Source: Zwartia panacis
GTDB lineage: Bacteria; Pseudomonadota; Gammaproteobacteria; Burkholderiales; Burkholderiaceae_B
Reading direction: 5' to 3'
Assembly: GCF_030410395.1 (NCBI RefSeq)
Contig: NZ_JAUHHF010000002.1
Location: 248,001 to 312,000, forward strand
Length of the DNA stretch: 64,000 nt
Numbering within the stretch: position 1 is the stretch's first letter; the number at the start of each line of letters is the position of its first letter. Below are positions 16,909 through 26,014 of this stretch, one piece after another. A program made the position numbers and the translations under genes. Under the pieces are notes generated by a model. The model was not told the DNA's origin. It was given only the letters and a program-made list of their open reading frames with translations, and ran no database searches.

Positions 16909-18264
16909 ATGAAAGAAACCATCCGCATCGGATCAGGTGCTGCTTGGTGGGGCGATCGCGTCGAGCCTGCTGCATTGAACGCGGAAAAAGGCGATCTGGA
17001 TTACCTGTGCTTTGAAACTATGGCCGAAGCCACCGTCTCGGCCGCACAAGTCCGCGCCAGGCGCGACAAGTCTTTTCCCGGCTACGACACATATCTGGAT
17101 GATCGGATGAAAGCCGTTCTGCCTGCATGCATGAAGCGCGGAACCAAAATCGTGACAAACCAGGGGTGGATCAACCCCGATGCTGCAGCGAGACGTGTCG
17201 CCGAACTACTCAAAGAGATTGGGTACACGGGCGTCAAAATCGCCTCGGTCAACGGCAGCCTCATTACCGAACACGTACTTGAGCTAACCGACACCATCAT
17301 GGAGACAGGCGAAAAAACCTCCACCCTCAAATCCACACTGATCTCAGCCGAAGCCTATCTCGGTGCAGAACCCATCGTCGAGGCACTCAAGGCAGGTGCC
17401 CAAATCGTCATCACTGGTCGTGTCGCGGATCCATCGATTTTCATGGCACCCATGATGTATGAATTCGGGTGGGATCCCTTGGACCACGTCAAACTTGGCC
17501 AGGGCACAGGAATTGGCCACTTGATGGAATGCGGTGCGCAGGTCACGGGGGGCTATTTCATGGACCCTGGTTTCAAGGACGTACCCGAGCCCTGGAAATT
17601 CGGTTTCCCCATCGCGGAAGTCAGCCGTGATGGGAGCGCCATCATCACCAAGGTGGCAGGCACTGGAGGTGCGGTGAACTTGCAGACGGTTAAAGAACAA
17701 TTGCTTTACGAAGTCCACGATCCAGCCAACTACCTCACACCAGATGTCGTGGTCGACTTTACGACCGTCAAGCTCGAGCAAGTGGGTCCTGATCGTGTTC
17801 GGGTCAGCCATATTGGCGGCAAGCCCCGCACACCGACGCTCAAGGTATCGATTGGCTGCACCGAGGGACATATCGGGGAGGACATGTTTTTTTATGCAGG
17901 CCCCGGCGCATTGAGACGTGCGCAAATCGCCAAAAAAGTGCTCGAAGAAAGATTCAAGATTGTCAATCTTCAGGCTGAAGATCTTCGCATCGACTTTCTA
18001 GGCTTGAACGCCATCCATGGTGCTGCCACGCCAGCAGACGCCCCCGAGCCTTACGAGATTGCAGTGCGCGTCGCCGCTCGGACCAAGACCAAAGAGGAGG
18101 CCGCCAAAGTTGGCCGTGAAATTGATGGGATGGCAGTCTCAGGCATTGCTCACACGGGCAAACGCGTGCCGCATCAAGATCGCACACGCGAAGTCATCGG
18201 CGTTTGGTCCTCACTCGTGCCACGCGAAAAAGTCCCTGCCTCTGTTACCTATATCGAGAGCTGA
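16909..18264 (+). CDS. AtuA-family (DUF1446) acyl-CoA/terpene utilisation protein
   Basis: A 451-residue DUF1446 protein similar to AtuA of acyclic terpene utilisation. IRIGSGAAWWGDRVEPA at the N-terminus and the glycine-rich VKIASVNGS and GRVADPSIFMAPMMYEF segments mark the family. The exact reaction is unsettled; members are thought to act in CoA-ester catabolism. The start at 16909 has CGAGGA 8 nt upstream. It is followed after 3 bp by its usual small partner and flanked by two Bug receptors. Confidence 0.85.
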   Translation: MKETIRIGSGAAWWGDRVEPAALNAEKGDLDYLCFETMAEATVSAAQVRARRDKSFPGYDTYLDDRMKAVLPACMKRGTKIVTNQGWINPDAAARRVAELLKEIGYTGVKIASVNGSLITEHVLELTDTIMETGEKTSTLKSTLISAEAYLGAEPIVEALKAGAQIVITGRVADPSIFMAPMMYEFGWDPLDHVKLGQGTGIGHLMECGAQVTGGYFMDPGFKDVPEPWKFGFPIAEVSRDGSAIITKVAGTGGAVNLQTVKEQLLYEVHDPANYLTPDVVVDFTTVKLEQVGPDRVRVSHIGGKPRTPTLKVSIGCTEGHIGEDMFFYAGPGALRRAQIAKKVLEERFKIVNLQAEDLRIDFLGLNAIHGAATPADAPEPYEIAVRVAARTKTKEEAAKVGREIDGMAVSGIAHTGKRVPHQDRTREVIGVWSSLVPREKVPASVTYIES

Positions 18265-18267
18265 TCC

Positions 18268-18624
18268 ATGAAAGTCAAATTACAACACGTTGCGCATACG
18301 CGCTCTGGCGATAAGGGCAACACCTCTAACATCGCAGTCTTTGCCTATACCCCTGAGCTTTATCCCTTACTCAAAGAGCAACTCACCGAAGAGCGATTCA
18401 AAAAATTCTACGGCGATGCCATCACAGGTTCAGTCACACGCTATGACGTCGACAACATTCATGCGATGAACTTTGTCTGCCAAGGCGCGTTGGGAGGAGG
18501 CGTGTCTAGAAGTCTGTGTCTGGATAACTATGGCAAGGCACTTTCCGCTGCGGTGCTAGGCTTTGAAATCGAGGTGCCCGAGCATTTAAAAACATTTCTT
18601 AAAGCCCCGGAACTGATTGCCTGA
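18268..18624 (+). CDS. AtuA-associated small protein
   Basis: A 118-residue protein that matches the small partner (or C-terminal domain) of DUF1446 proteins: KLQHVAHTRSGDKGNTSNIAVFAY at the N-terminus and FVCQGALGGGVSRSLCLDNYGKAL later. In many genomes the two are fused or adjacent, so they probably form one complex. The start lies 3 bp after the AtuA-like stop, indicating translational coupling. Confidence 0.83.
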   Translation: MKVKLQHVAHTRSGDKGNTSNIAVFAYTPELYPLLKEQLTEERFKKFYGDAITGSVTRYDVDNIHAMNFVCQGALGGGVSRSLCLDNYGKALSAAVLGFEIEVPEHLKTFLKAPELIA

Positions 18625-18710
18625 CATCGTAAGTAATCGTTACTGACTGCCCTGACTGTTCCGACTGTTTCGATCATTTAATAAAAACCTCATAATAATT
18701 AGGAGACACC

Positions 18711-19703
18711 ATGAATCATCTACATCACGTACATACACGTCGCGTCACACTCAAAAGTCTTGCACTCGCCACACTCATCGCGTGGTCTGCCCTAGCAGGT
18801 GCTCAAACCGCCGACAAGACCTTGCGCATAGTTGTCCCTTATCCCCCGGGCGGCACGACAGACCTCCTCGCCCGCAACCTTGCGCCAGGCCTTCAGCAAC
18901 GCACCGGCTTGACCGTCGTGATTGAAAACAAAGCAGGTGCAGGCGGCGTGATCGGCTCACAACAAGTATCAAAAGCAGCTCCCGATGGCCGCACGCTTGT
19001 CATGGGCACGATCGCTTCTCACGGGATTATTCCTGCGCTCCAGTCGCCCCCACCTTACGATCCCACCAAAGATTTTGTGCCTGTGACGCTTGTCGCCAGC
19101 ACACCGAACGTTTTATTGGCGAGCCCCACGTTCCCAGCCAAAGACGTCAAAGAACTAATTGCGTTAGCCAAAGCAAAACCAGGCTCGATTAATTTTGGCT
19201 CGACCAGCCACGGTGGCTCGCCACACATGAGCGGCGAACTGCTCAAAACACTCGCACAAATCGACATCGCCCACATCCCTTACAAAGGTGGCGCGCCGAT
19301 GCTGAGCGATCTGATGGGCGGACAAGTGCAAATCGGCTTTGACAACTTACCGTCATCGATGAGTCTGATTAAAGCCGGCAAAGTGCGTGCACTGGCTGTC
19401 ACCACCAATACACGCTGGCCTGCCGCACCCGACATCCCGACCTTGGCCGAGGCAGGTGTCCCCGGTTATGAAATGTCAGCATGGTTTGGATTGTTTGCGC
19501 CTGCGGGCACACCAAAACCACTCGTAGATGACTTAAATAAACACATTGTTGCGATTTTGAAAACGCCTGAGATGCAACAGAAAATGCTTGAGCTAGGTGC
19601 GCAGCCTGTCGGCGATAGCCCAGAACAGTTTGCTGCCTACGTCAGGTCCGATAACAAAAAATGGCAAGAAGTCGGAAAAGCAAACAACATTAAACTCAAC
19701 TAA
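18711..19703 (+). CDS. Bug-family (TctC-like) periplasmic solute receptor
   Basis: A second Bug receptor (330 residues): signal peptide ending LAGAQ near residue 32, then LRIVVPYPPGGTTDLLARNL, IENKAGAGGVIGSQQV, AAPDGRTLVMG and LFAPAGTPKPLV. It shares the fold but only moderate identity with the receptor at 15825, so the two probably bind different carboxylates. It follows the AtuA pair by 86 bp with an AGGAGA ribosome site and is likely cotranscribed. Confidence 0.92.
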   Translation: MNHLHHVHTRRVTLKSLALATLIAWSALAGAQTADKTLRIVVPYPPGGTTDLLARNLAPGLQQRTGLTVVIENKAGAGGVIGSQQVSKAAPDGRTLVMGTIASHGIIPALQSPPPYDPTKDFVPVTLVASTPNVLLASPTFPAKDVKELIALAKAKPGSINFGSTSHGGSPHMSGELLKTLAQIDIAHIPYKGGAPMLSDLMGGQVQIGFDNLPSSMSLIKAGKVRALAVTTNTRWPAAPDIPTLAEAGVPGYEMSAWFGLFAPAGTPKPLVDDLNKHIVAILKTPEMQQKMLELGAQPVGDSPEQFAAYVRSDNKKWQEVGKANNIKLN

Positions 19704-19778
19704 TCTGCGACTGCTCTAATTGACAAAGCGTGCCGTTTTTTCAATCATTTGAAACCCCACACCGCACCGCGCGTAACC

Positions 19779-20738
19779 ATGACGAAAAAATATATACAAA
19801 CTCTACTTCTCTGCATATGGATAGGTGGCACTTCACCAAGTTTTGCTCAATCGCCCGACCCAAAATCTGCCGCACTCGCAAAAATCGTCCCCATTGCAGA
19901 TGTACATCTGCACACCTACTCCCGCAATGGTCCCGCTCGCGACGATATTGTTCAGAGGATGAACGCCAATGGTGTCCGCTGGGGGGGAGGTGTCGGCGAC
20001 CTGCGCCATGACATTGCTGAGGCTCTAGGTAACCGACATATCCCGGCGGCCGGTCAGCGAGAGTTTGCTGAGAGCTTTATTCGCCAGGGATCTGTCACAC
20101 TTGTTGAGAAAGAAAATATCTATTTTCGTGATCTATTTAGGAATGCCCGTGAAATGTTTGCGGCGGGTACCATCAAAGGTTTTGGCGAACTACACACAAA
20201 TAATGAGTCAAGTGGTCCTCCACCCTTTCGTCGAAAAATAAAAACTGACAATCCTGCAATGCGAAAGTTTTATGAAATCGCGAACGATTACGGTGGATTT
20301 ATACAAATTCATTCTCAGCAAAATCCAGAGTTCACAGAAGACATTCTGCGCCTCTCTGCAGACTTTCCAAACACCCTCACGATTCTTTCTCACTGCTTGC
20401 CACTAGCGCAACCAGAGGATCTCGCAAATCTCTTTAAACAGCGCAAAAATATCATGTGTGAAATGTCGGCTTCGGGCGAACTGCACAATCGTTTAGCAAA
20501 AATCAACCGACCAGGTCGCGCTTATACAACAGAGGGACTTCGTCCAAAATGGAAAGCACTGATCGACGCCTACCCAGATCGAATCATGCTTGGCTCGGAT
20601 ACATGCTGTGGCTGGGATGCTTATTATGACGAGGCCATTGCTGAAATTCGTACCAATCTGCTGCCCTATTTGCGTTCAGACGTCATCGAACTCGTCGCGT
20701 ATAAAAATGCCTTGCGGGTTTTTAAACTTCAAATGTAG
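19779..20738 (+). CDS. Exported amidohydrolase-fold protein
   Basis: A 319-residue TIM-barrel metal hydrolase (amidohydrolase superfamily). A signal peptide (up to SFAQ near 22) precedes IADVHLHTYSRNG with the HxH metal motif; later come FIQIHSQQ, LSHCLP and MLGSDTCCGWDAYYDE, supplying the remaining His and Asp ligands. The substrate is unknown. The ATG at 19779 is preferred to an in-frame TTG at 19749 because it places the signal peptide at the N-terminus. Confidence 0.78.
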   Translation: MTKKYIQTLLLCIWIGGTSPSFAQSPDPKSAALAKIVPIADVHLHTYSRNGPARDDIVQRMNANGVRWGGGVGDLRHDIAEALGNRHIPAAGQREFAESFIRQGSVTLVEKENIYFRDLFRNAREMFAAGTIKGFGELHTNNESSGPPPFRRKIKTDNPAMRKFYEIANDYGGFIQIHSQQNPEFTEDILRLSADFPNTLTILSHCLPLAQPEDLANLFKQRKNIMCEMSASGELHNRLAKINRPGRAYTTEGLRPKWKALIDAYPDRIMLGSDTCCGWDAYYDEAIAEIRTNLLPYLRSDVIELVAYKNALRVFKLQM

Positions 20739-20810
20739 AAATACTTGCTAAAGTGTCGTTCATGCATTCGGTTTTCGGAAATCAGAATAGCGCCGTCAAG
20801 GATCAGCAAT

Positions 20811-21539
20811 ATGACATCTCTTAACGCTTCCATTCAATTACCACCTGGCTGGCTAGGCGTCATCGGCGGCATGGGGCCGCTCGCCACTTCAGACTTTCTG
20901 CGCAAACTCACTCTTTCCACAACAGCGCAAACCGACCAGCAACATATTCCTGTTCTTTTATATGGTGATTGCACGACCCCCGACCGAACAGCATCCGTGC
21001 TCGGTGAAGGCCCGAGTCCGCTCCCGCAACTGCTCGCAGCGGTTGACTTCCTGAACGCGGCGAACGTGCAAGTGATCGCCATGCCTTGCAACAGCGCGCA
21101 TTGCTGGTACGAGGATTTGGCCAAGCGAGCGAAGATGCCTTTTCTGCATATCGTGGATGCGAGTGCCCAACAAGTTCTGGCTCGCAACCCTCATGCGAAC
21201 ACTATCGGTGTGCTTTCAACTGAGGGCACTGCACACATGGGTATTTACAGTCAACGCCTGTCGGCCTTGGGCCTCAAGCCTTTAGTCCCGAGTGAAGAGG
21301 ATTTTCATCAGCTGGTGTCACCCGGTATCGCTTTTGTGAAGGCTGGTGACCTGGAGGCGGGAGGTGCGTTGTTGCGACAAGCAGCCAATGTGCTTTTCAA
21401 TAGAGGCGCTGAATCCGTCATTCTTGGATGTACCGAAATTCCGCTAGGCATGATCCACGAACTGGAAAATGATCCACTGCGATTTATAGACTCCACACAG
21501 TCTTTGGTGGATGCAACGCTGTTACACCTGAGAGGCTAA
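20811..21539 (+). CDS. Aspartate/glutamate racemase family protein
   Basis: A 242-residue Asp/Glu racemase fold protein. GVIGGMGPLATSDFLRKL at the N-terminus, the first catalytic cysteine in AMPCNSAH and the second in ILGCTEIPL match YgeA/aspartate racemases, which work without cofactor. Start at ATG 20811 with AAGGA upstream; an earlier TTG at 20745 adds unrelated residues. It could be cotranscribed with the amidohydrolase 72 bp upstream. Confidence 0.88.
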   Translation: MTSLNASIQLPPGWLGVIGGMGPLATSDFLRKLTLSTTAQTDQQHIPVLLYGDCTTPDRTASVLGEGPSPLPQLLAAVDFLNAANVQVIAMPCNSAHCWYEDLAKRAKMPFLHIVDASAQQVLARNPHANTIGVLSTEGTAHMGIYSQRLSALGLKPLVPSEEDFHQLVSPGIAFVKAGDLEAGGALLRQAANVLFNRGAESVILGCTEIPLGMIHELENDPLRFIDSTQSLVDATLLHLRG

Positions 21540-21579
21540 GCCTACAGAGGACATTCATACTTTCCTCTAACTCCCAGAG

Positions 21580-22146
21580 TCATTTGCTGCCCGCTACAAA
21601 GGGGTAGCGGGCAAAAATCGATGCGATCATGTTCTGAACAGCCTGATCTGAGGCTGTTTGCTGGATGTTATCGACGATCGATGTGCCCACACCTTCCCAC
21701 ACCATCTGCCTGCGCTTGGCGTCGATCAGATCAACTTTCATCGTGCCTTCGTTGTACTGAATCACGTCCGGTCCAAACGCATAGCCCGGCCAACCGCCAT
21801 AAAACCCATATCCATAACCATAGCCCCACATCATCGGCGGAGGCGCAACGTATTCGGTTCTGCTTTGAACATGAGATTGAAAGTTGATCAACAAATCAGG
21901 ATCTTTCTCGCGATAGACATAACCACGCGACTCCATCTGCAAGGCAGCGGCTCGCTTGAGTCGTTCCGTCAAGAGCGTCGTGTAGCCCGCCCGATCGGTC
22001 CCAAGTGGCTCAATGAAAGCGAAAGTACGATAGGAGGCGAAATCTGCACGAGGATCAAAATCGCTGCGCACGACGGGTGCGTTAATGCAAGCCGCCAATA
22101 AAGCGCAAATCACCACTGCAAAAAAGAGACGAATATGAGATGCCAT
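21580..22146 (-). CDS. DUF4136 lipoprotein
   Basis: A 188-residue lipoprotein. Signal peptide with lipobox LLAAC (Cys about 19), then DFDPRADFASYRTFAFIEP and VDLIDAKRRQMVWEGVG, typical of DUF4136. A Tyr/Gly-rich insert (MWGYGYGYGFYGGWPGYAFG) sits in the middle. Probably anchored in the outer membrane; function unknown. Its last codons form a 10-bp hairpin. Confidence 0.85.
   Translation of the reverse strand: MASHIRLFFAVVICALLAACINAPVVRSDFDPRADFASYRTFAFIEPLGTDRAGYTTLLTERLKRAAALQMESRGYVYREKDPDLLINFQSHVQSRTEYVAPPPMMWGYGYGYGFYGGWPGYAFGPDVIQYNEGTMKVDLIDAKRRQMVWEGVGTSIVDNIQQTASDQAVQNMIASIFARYPFVAGSK
21588..21613. terminator. 10-bp perfect hairpin at convergent gene ends
   Basis: TGCCCGCTAC (21588-21597), loop AAAGGG, GTAGCGGGCA (21604-21613). 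It lies inside the final codons of the DUF4136 gene and 50 bp after the racemase stop. No U-run follows on either strand, so it may act as an mRNA 3' stabiliser rather than an intrinsic terminator. Confidence 0.45.
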
Positions 22147-22284
22147 CTCTATCTTCCTTAGTTTAAGTATCTGACTCACATCATAAGCGCTGAAATCCCT
22201 TCAGGCTCACATACAATCACCAAATTGAAAAGATTGCGATCCTGCTCTGCGCAATTTTTGCCACCACCTAATGGAAAAGAGGCC

Positions 22285-23217
22285 ATGGTTCACTTGATTT
22301 TTTCCGCCCTTGCGCCTGTTGCGTTCGTCATTGTGCTTGGCTATTTTGCGGGTTTGACTAAAGTCATCAACTCAGAAGGTGCGCGCAGCCTGTCCACTGT
22401 GGTGGTGAGCTTTGCCTTGCCCTGCGCATTGTTCGTCTCGATTTTTAACTTCAGCCCCAGCCAGCTTGAAAACATTCCCTATGCGCTGACCCTGCTGCTA
22501 GGCATCACAGTGCCTTTTTTCATCGCGCTTCTCCTGGCGTTGTTCGTTTGGAAAAAACCCGCTAACGAAGCATCATTATTCGGGAGCAACTGTGGCTTTC
22601 CAGACATGGCGTATTTCGGGATGCCTGTCGCACTGACCGTGATTGGTCCGCAGGGCATGCTACCCATTATTGTGGGCAACATCATCGCCAGCATCATAGT
22701 GATTCCGGTGATTATGGCTTTGCTCAACAAAGGAAATGAAAGCGGTGCCTCTGCGACACTTCCTCACATCTTGCTTGATACGATTAAGCAACCCGTCGTT
22801 TGGGCACCCCTGCTTGGCATGTGCATGGTGCTTGCAGGCATTAAACCGCCTGAGCTCGCGACCGATTCCATCAAACTACTCGGCAGCATCTCTGGCGGTC
22901 TTGCCCTGTTCACTCTGGGAGTACTTCTTTCTTTCCTGACACCGCGCGTGGACAAACAAGTTGTCCTCGTCGTCTTGATTAAAAATATCCTGATGCCAGG
23001 GCTCGTGGTCTTGCTCGCGCTAGTGTTCAAGCTGGATGGGATACTTGCCAAGGGTGTGGTGATCATCGCCGCATGTCCGGCCGCCACGATGGGCGCGATG
23101 CTGTCGTCACAATTCAGAGTGGCACAAGACAGCATCCCTGGACAAATTCTGGCCAGTAACATCGCGGCAATCTTTACGATGGCAATGTGGATCGTGGTCG
23201 CAGAAAAGGTTTTTTAA
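22285..23217 (+). CDS. AEC (auxin efflux carrier) family transporter
   Basis: A 310-residue membrane protein with about ten helices of the AEC family: FAGLTKVINSEGARSLSTVVVSFALPCALF at the N-terminal half and the family NCGFPDMAYFGMPV motif. Bacterial members carry malate, malonate or other organic anions. ATG 22285 is preceded by AAAAGAGG; the upstream frame start is not supported. It belongs to a different subgroup from the two AEC proteins at 27515 and 32611. Confidence 0.85.
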   Translation: MVHLIFSALAPVAFVIVLGYFAGLTKVINSEGARSLSTVVVSFALPCALFVSIFNFSPSQLENIPYALTLLLGITVPFFIALLLALFVWKKPANEASLFGSNCGFPDMAYFGMPVALTVIGPQGMLPIIVGNIIASIIVIPVIMALLNKGNESGASATLPHILLDTIKQPVVWAPLLGMCMVLAGIKPPELATDSIKLLGSISGGLALFTLGVLLSFLTPRVDKQVVLVVLIKNILMPGLVVLLALVFKLDGILAKGVVIIAACPAATMGAMLSSQFRVAQDSIPGQILASNIAAIFTMAMWIVVAEKVF

Positions 23218-23275
23218 CCCAGCTTTGATCGACTTCAATCCATCGTGACGGATGGCAAGATAGAAACCTCACTAA

Positions 23276-24076
23276 CTAGCAGGCTCCAGCCTGTTTGGCT
23301 CCAAAAGCAGCCTGCTGTTCAGTGAATTTTCCCCCTGCACGAGAGGAAAGCTGTTGAATCAAACCCTTGCATGAAAATCCCATCATTTGGAGATATTGCT
23401 TGGCAGATTTCACAGCCTCTTGATTCCAGTCGATGTTCATGCTGTCCACGGCGATCGTTGCATCAGCGATGTTAAAGCCGCTTCCCGCAGATGATGAAAG
23501 TTGTTCGATCAACCCGTCTCGCGAAAATGCACTGATGCTGAGATAGGACTGCGCTGCCCGCAAAGCGTTTTTCTGTGGACCCGTTAAAACTGGCGGAACG
23601 TTTTGTGCGACAGAATCATTGGATGCGGGTCTTGCTGGTTGAGCCGGTGGTTCGGATGTTTTTGCTGCCGATGGTGTAGAGTCAACGCCAGAAAAGGACT
23701 CTATTTCTTTGGCACGAGAAGCAGTCTCTGACATCAAACAATCTGCTGCACTGACTCTAGCCAATGAACCTCCATCTGGATCATCATAAAATTTACAGTT
23801 AGCATCACGGTAGTTTATCCAAGCACGCTGAGCATGCTGAAGTTGTTTTTTACGTTCTGGAGACAGTTGATCCATGACATCTTTGTAGGCTTTGTTGAGT
23901 CTTCTGTCTTGACGTTTTATTTCCGCGTCAATGCACTCGAGCATTTCGACAGTGACACCGTTGGATTTATCCATACAGCCGGAGAACTGCTTCGTGAGTC
24001 CAATATCCTGGGCAGAGGCAAGCTGGAAAGCGCTCGACAGAATCAAAGCCGCTAAGATTTTCAAGTTTGAAGCCAT
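23276..24076 (-). CDS. LprI-type (DUF1311) protein with two Ltp-like repeats
   Basis: A 266-residue exported protein. Signal peptide 1-22, LprI/DUF1311 domain about 25-120 with conserved cysteines (GCMDKSNGVTVEMLECIDAE, RDANCKFYDD), a Pro/Ala/Ser linker, then two Ltp-family repeats (AQSYLSISAFSRDGLIEQLS and AKQYLQMMGFSCKGLIQQLS). LprI proteins inhibit lysozyme and Ltp repeats are known from host or phage surface lipoproteins that block DNA injection. The combination suggests envelope protection, by inference. Confidence 0.82.
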   Translation of the reverse strand: MASNLKILAALILSSAFQLASAQDIGLTKQFSGCMDKSNGVTVEMLECIDAEIKRQDRRLNKAYKDVMDQLSPERKKQLQHAQRAWINYRDANCKFYDDPDGGSLARVSAADCLMSETASRAKEIESFSGVDSTPSAAKTSEPPAQPARPASNDSVAQNVPPVLTGPQKNALRAAQSYLSISAFSRDGLIEQLSSSAGSGFNIADATIAVDSMNIDWNQEAVKSAKQYLQMMGFSCKGLIQQLSSRAGGKFTEQQAAFGAKQAGAC

Positions 24077-24205
24077 GTCACATCTCCCGCTCAAGGAATT
24101 CAAAATAAAAAGTGAATGTAGCTTTTTACTTTTAAAGATTATCAAAAGTTTTATTGTTGTCTATTTTGTAATATTTTGCAGGCGATGGTTTCAAGAACGA
24201 AATGT

Positions 24206-25090
24206 TCAATCAGGCTTGAAATCATGCTTCACTTCATGCTTGAAGTCATCAAATAAGAAAGCCAAGGTATTACGCAGGTAATCGACGGTTGCGCCCAGAG
24301 ATGTTGCTTTCAATTTGTTGCGATTAACAAACGCATTCCACTGGGTATTTTTCTGAGCATTCAATGAAAATCGCTCGCTCAGTCCAGTTGGTACGTCTTT
24401 AGGTCTCGTCGTTTTTCGACGATTCAGGGTGGCAGTTACCGCTTGACTAAGAACCGTTCGATCTATGTCGGTATCCTGCAAAATGACGTACAGATCAAAA
24501 TAGTCTTTCATTCGCGTGTTCGCCATCCCCAGCGTAATGATGGCCTCTAACTTTTCTGCTATCACCGTATATCTGGGATACACCCGTAAGCAAGGTGCTG
24601 GCATATCATCCAGCATGACTGGATACAGCACTGACTCTGGCGCTGGAGTCACTGCATCTCCATATCCAATGTCGACTTGTATCGGACATTTCGCACCATC
24701 AATTAAACCGAGTAAAGTGACTCTGATACCGGAGTAATTTGCTTCTTTACGAATCTCTTCGACCTTAATGGATTTCAAATCGTAAAATATTCCATCATCT
24801 AACTCTAGATTGCAGAGTTCTTCAAAGATATCAATAAGATGCGGAATTTCTGCAATCCCAAATCCTAATAAGTCGATGTCATGAGTTGGACGCAATGGGA
24901 CGTCATACCAAAGATCAAAAAGCAAGGCGCCTTTGAGTAAGAAATACTCTTTCTGAGACGAAATGCTTAATCGATATAACAAACGCTCTAACGCATAACG
25001 CGTGAGGACCAGTTGATAATCTACGGATTTTTCGCGAGCCTTGCTCAGCAAACGCGCACGCACGGACGCACTTCTATTTTTTAATGTCAT
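24206..25090 (-). CDS. AbiEii-family nucleotidyltransferase toxin
   Basis: A 294-residue AbiEii/AbiGii toxin. The nucleotidyltransferase motif appears in LKGALLFDLWYDVPLRPTHDIDLLG, and KLEAIITLGMANTRMKDYFDLY is the family motif III/IV region. AbiEii toxins transfer nucleotides to tRNA or other targets and abort phage infection or stabilise elements. Start at ATG 25090 overlaps the antitoxin stop by 4 bp. The C-terminus has a repeated FKHEVKHDFKPD tail. Confidence 0.9.
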   Translation of the reverse strand: MTLKNRSASVRARLLSKAREKSVDYQLVLTRYALERLLYRLSISSQKEYFLLKGALLFDLWYDVPLRPTHDIDLLGFGIAEIPHLIDIFEELCNLELDDGIFYDLKSIKVEEIRKEANYSGIRVTLLGLIDGAKCPIQVDIGYGDAVTPAPESVLYPVMLDDMPAPCLRVYPRYTVIAEKLEAIITLGMANTRMKDYFDLYVILQDTDIDRTVLSQAVTATLNRRKTTRPKDVPTGLSERFSLNAQKNTQWNAFVNRNKLKATSLGATVDYLRNTLAFLFDDFKHEVKHDFKPD

Positions 25091-25686
25091 ACAAGACTTT
25101 CTAAATACGGTCTCATGACATTGGCTACTCTGCAAAGCTCAGCAGCCTTCCACAGCTCATCCATTGAAACCTTTTTTTGTTGCCATGCATCCCTCAACGC
25201 TTCCAGAGCCACATCGAATCCAATCTTGTTACGAAATTTAAAACAATCAGCGATTGTTTTTGCCACTGATGTGACAGGGATATAAACGACTCCATCAACA
25301 GACTTTTGCTCAATGCATAGTCCGGGGTTGCTCAGTCGAAATATGCGAAGTGGTGGATATGCTAGCTTTGGAGCACGAGCCTTCGAAGGGATGGCAACCC
25401 AGACTTCATGTGGTGCTTGCGTTGTCAGGCCGTGAATTTGAAGTGCTGTGAGCAGACAAAATACTAAATGCGGATGACTGATTGCAATCAGTGCAAGTTG
25501 ATCTTTCTCGGTAACAACCCGGTCGGGGGACGAATAGATTCCGCGGCTGACTCTAACCAGCGAGCCGCGATTTAATAGTTGTTGGAGTTTTTCACCTGCG
25601 ATTCCGGCGAGGGCAAGCTCACCCGCTCTTACCAGACCTTTGGTGCGAGTCAGTTCAAATGCGGGATTGTTAAGTTTTGTTTGCAT
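25087..25686 (-). CDS. AbiEi-family antitoxin
   Basis: A 199-residue AbiEi antitoxin: an N-terminal winged helix (about 15-65; GLVRAGELALAGIAGEKLQQLLNRGSLVRVSRGIY) and the AbiEi_4-type domain with ALQIHGLTTQAP, VWVAIP and VTSVAKTIADCFKFRNKIG. In this type IV system the antitoxin neutralises the toxin without binding it and represses the operon by binding inverted repeats, which are present upstream. Confidence 0.9.
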   Translation of the reverse strand: MQTKLNNPAFELTRTKGLVRAGELALAGIAGEKLQQLLNRGSLVRVSRGIYSSPDRVVTEKDQLALIAISHPHLVFCLLTALQIHGLTTQAPHEVWVAIPSKARAPKLAYPPLRIFRLSNPGLCIEQKSVDGVVYIPVTSVAKTIADCFKFRNKIGFDVALEALRDAWQQKKVSMDELWKAAELCRVANVMRPYLESLV

Positions 25687-25696
25687 ATCATTATTT

Positions 25697-25740
25697 TATG
25701 AAAATGTCGTAAAAAGTAAATATATTTCAACATTTTCATA
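25697..25740. promoter_or_regulatory. Inverted-repeat operator of the abiE operon
   Basis: Perfect 11-bp arms TATGAAAATGT (25697-25707) and ACATTTTCATA (25730-25740), separated by 22 AT-rich bp, lie 11 bp upstream of the AbiEi start. AbiEi proteins are known to repress by binding two inverted repeats at their promoter, so this is the likely site. Confidence 0.72.
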
Positions 25741-26014
25741 TTTCCTAAGTCCTCAAGGTCAACCTAATAGTTTCTGAAAGGCTGAATAAACTGAATCAAA
25801 AAATCAGTCCCGAACTGACCTACTAGGATCAGCCGCATACATTACAAGTAGCGTGACTTAACGAGTATCTTTTTTATTATTGTTTTATGATTTATCTATC
25901 AAGATCAGTAATTTACAAAAAATTACTGGCGGCCCAAGAGGAATTGTTTAAATAACTTGCTCAGGTCAGAAAGCATCGACTATTGGTGGCGCTAGGGATT
26001 CGAACTCTCCCCAA
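25741..26014. other. Intergenic stretch at island edge
   Basis: AT-rich, no credible coding frame. At 25985-26007 the minus strand reads like a degenerate tRNA 3' end (TTCGAATCCC then GCGCCACCA), but it is two bases short and lacks a pairing T-stem. It sits next to the shortened end of the AraC gene and may mark a recombination junction. Confidence 0.4.

Noticed and set aside
25985-26007. tRNA 3'-end-like string on the minus strand
   Set aside because: Between the T-loop and CCA it is two bases shorter than a tRNA, the T-stem does not pair, and no cloverleaf lies upstream.
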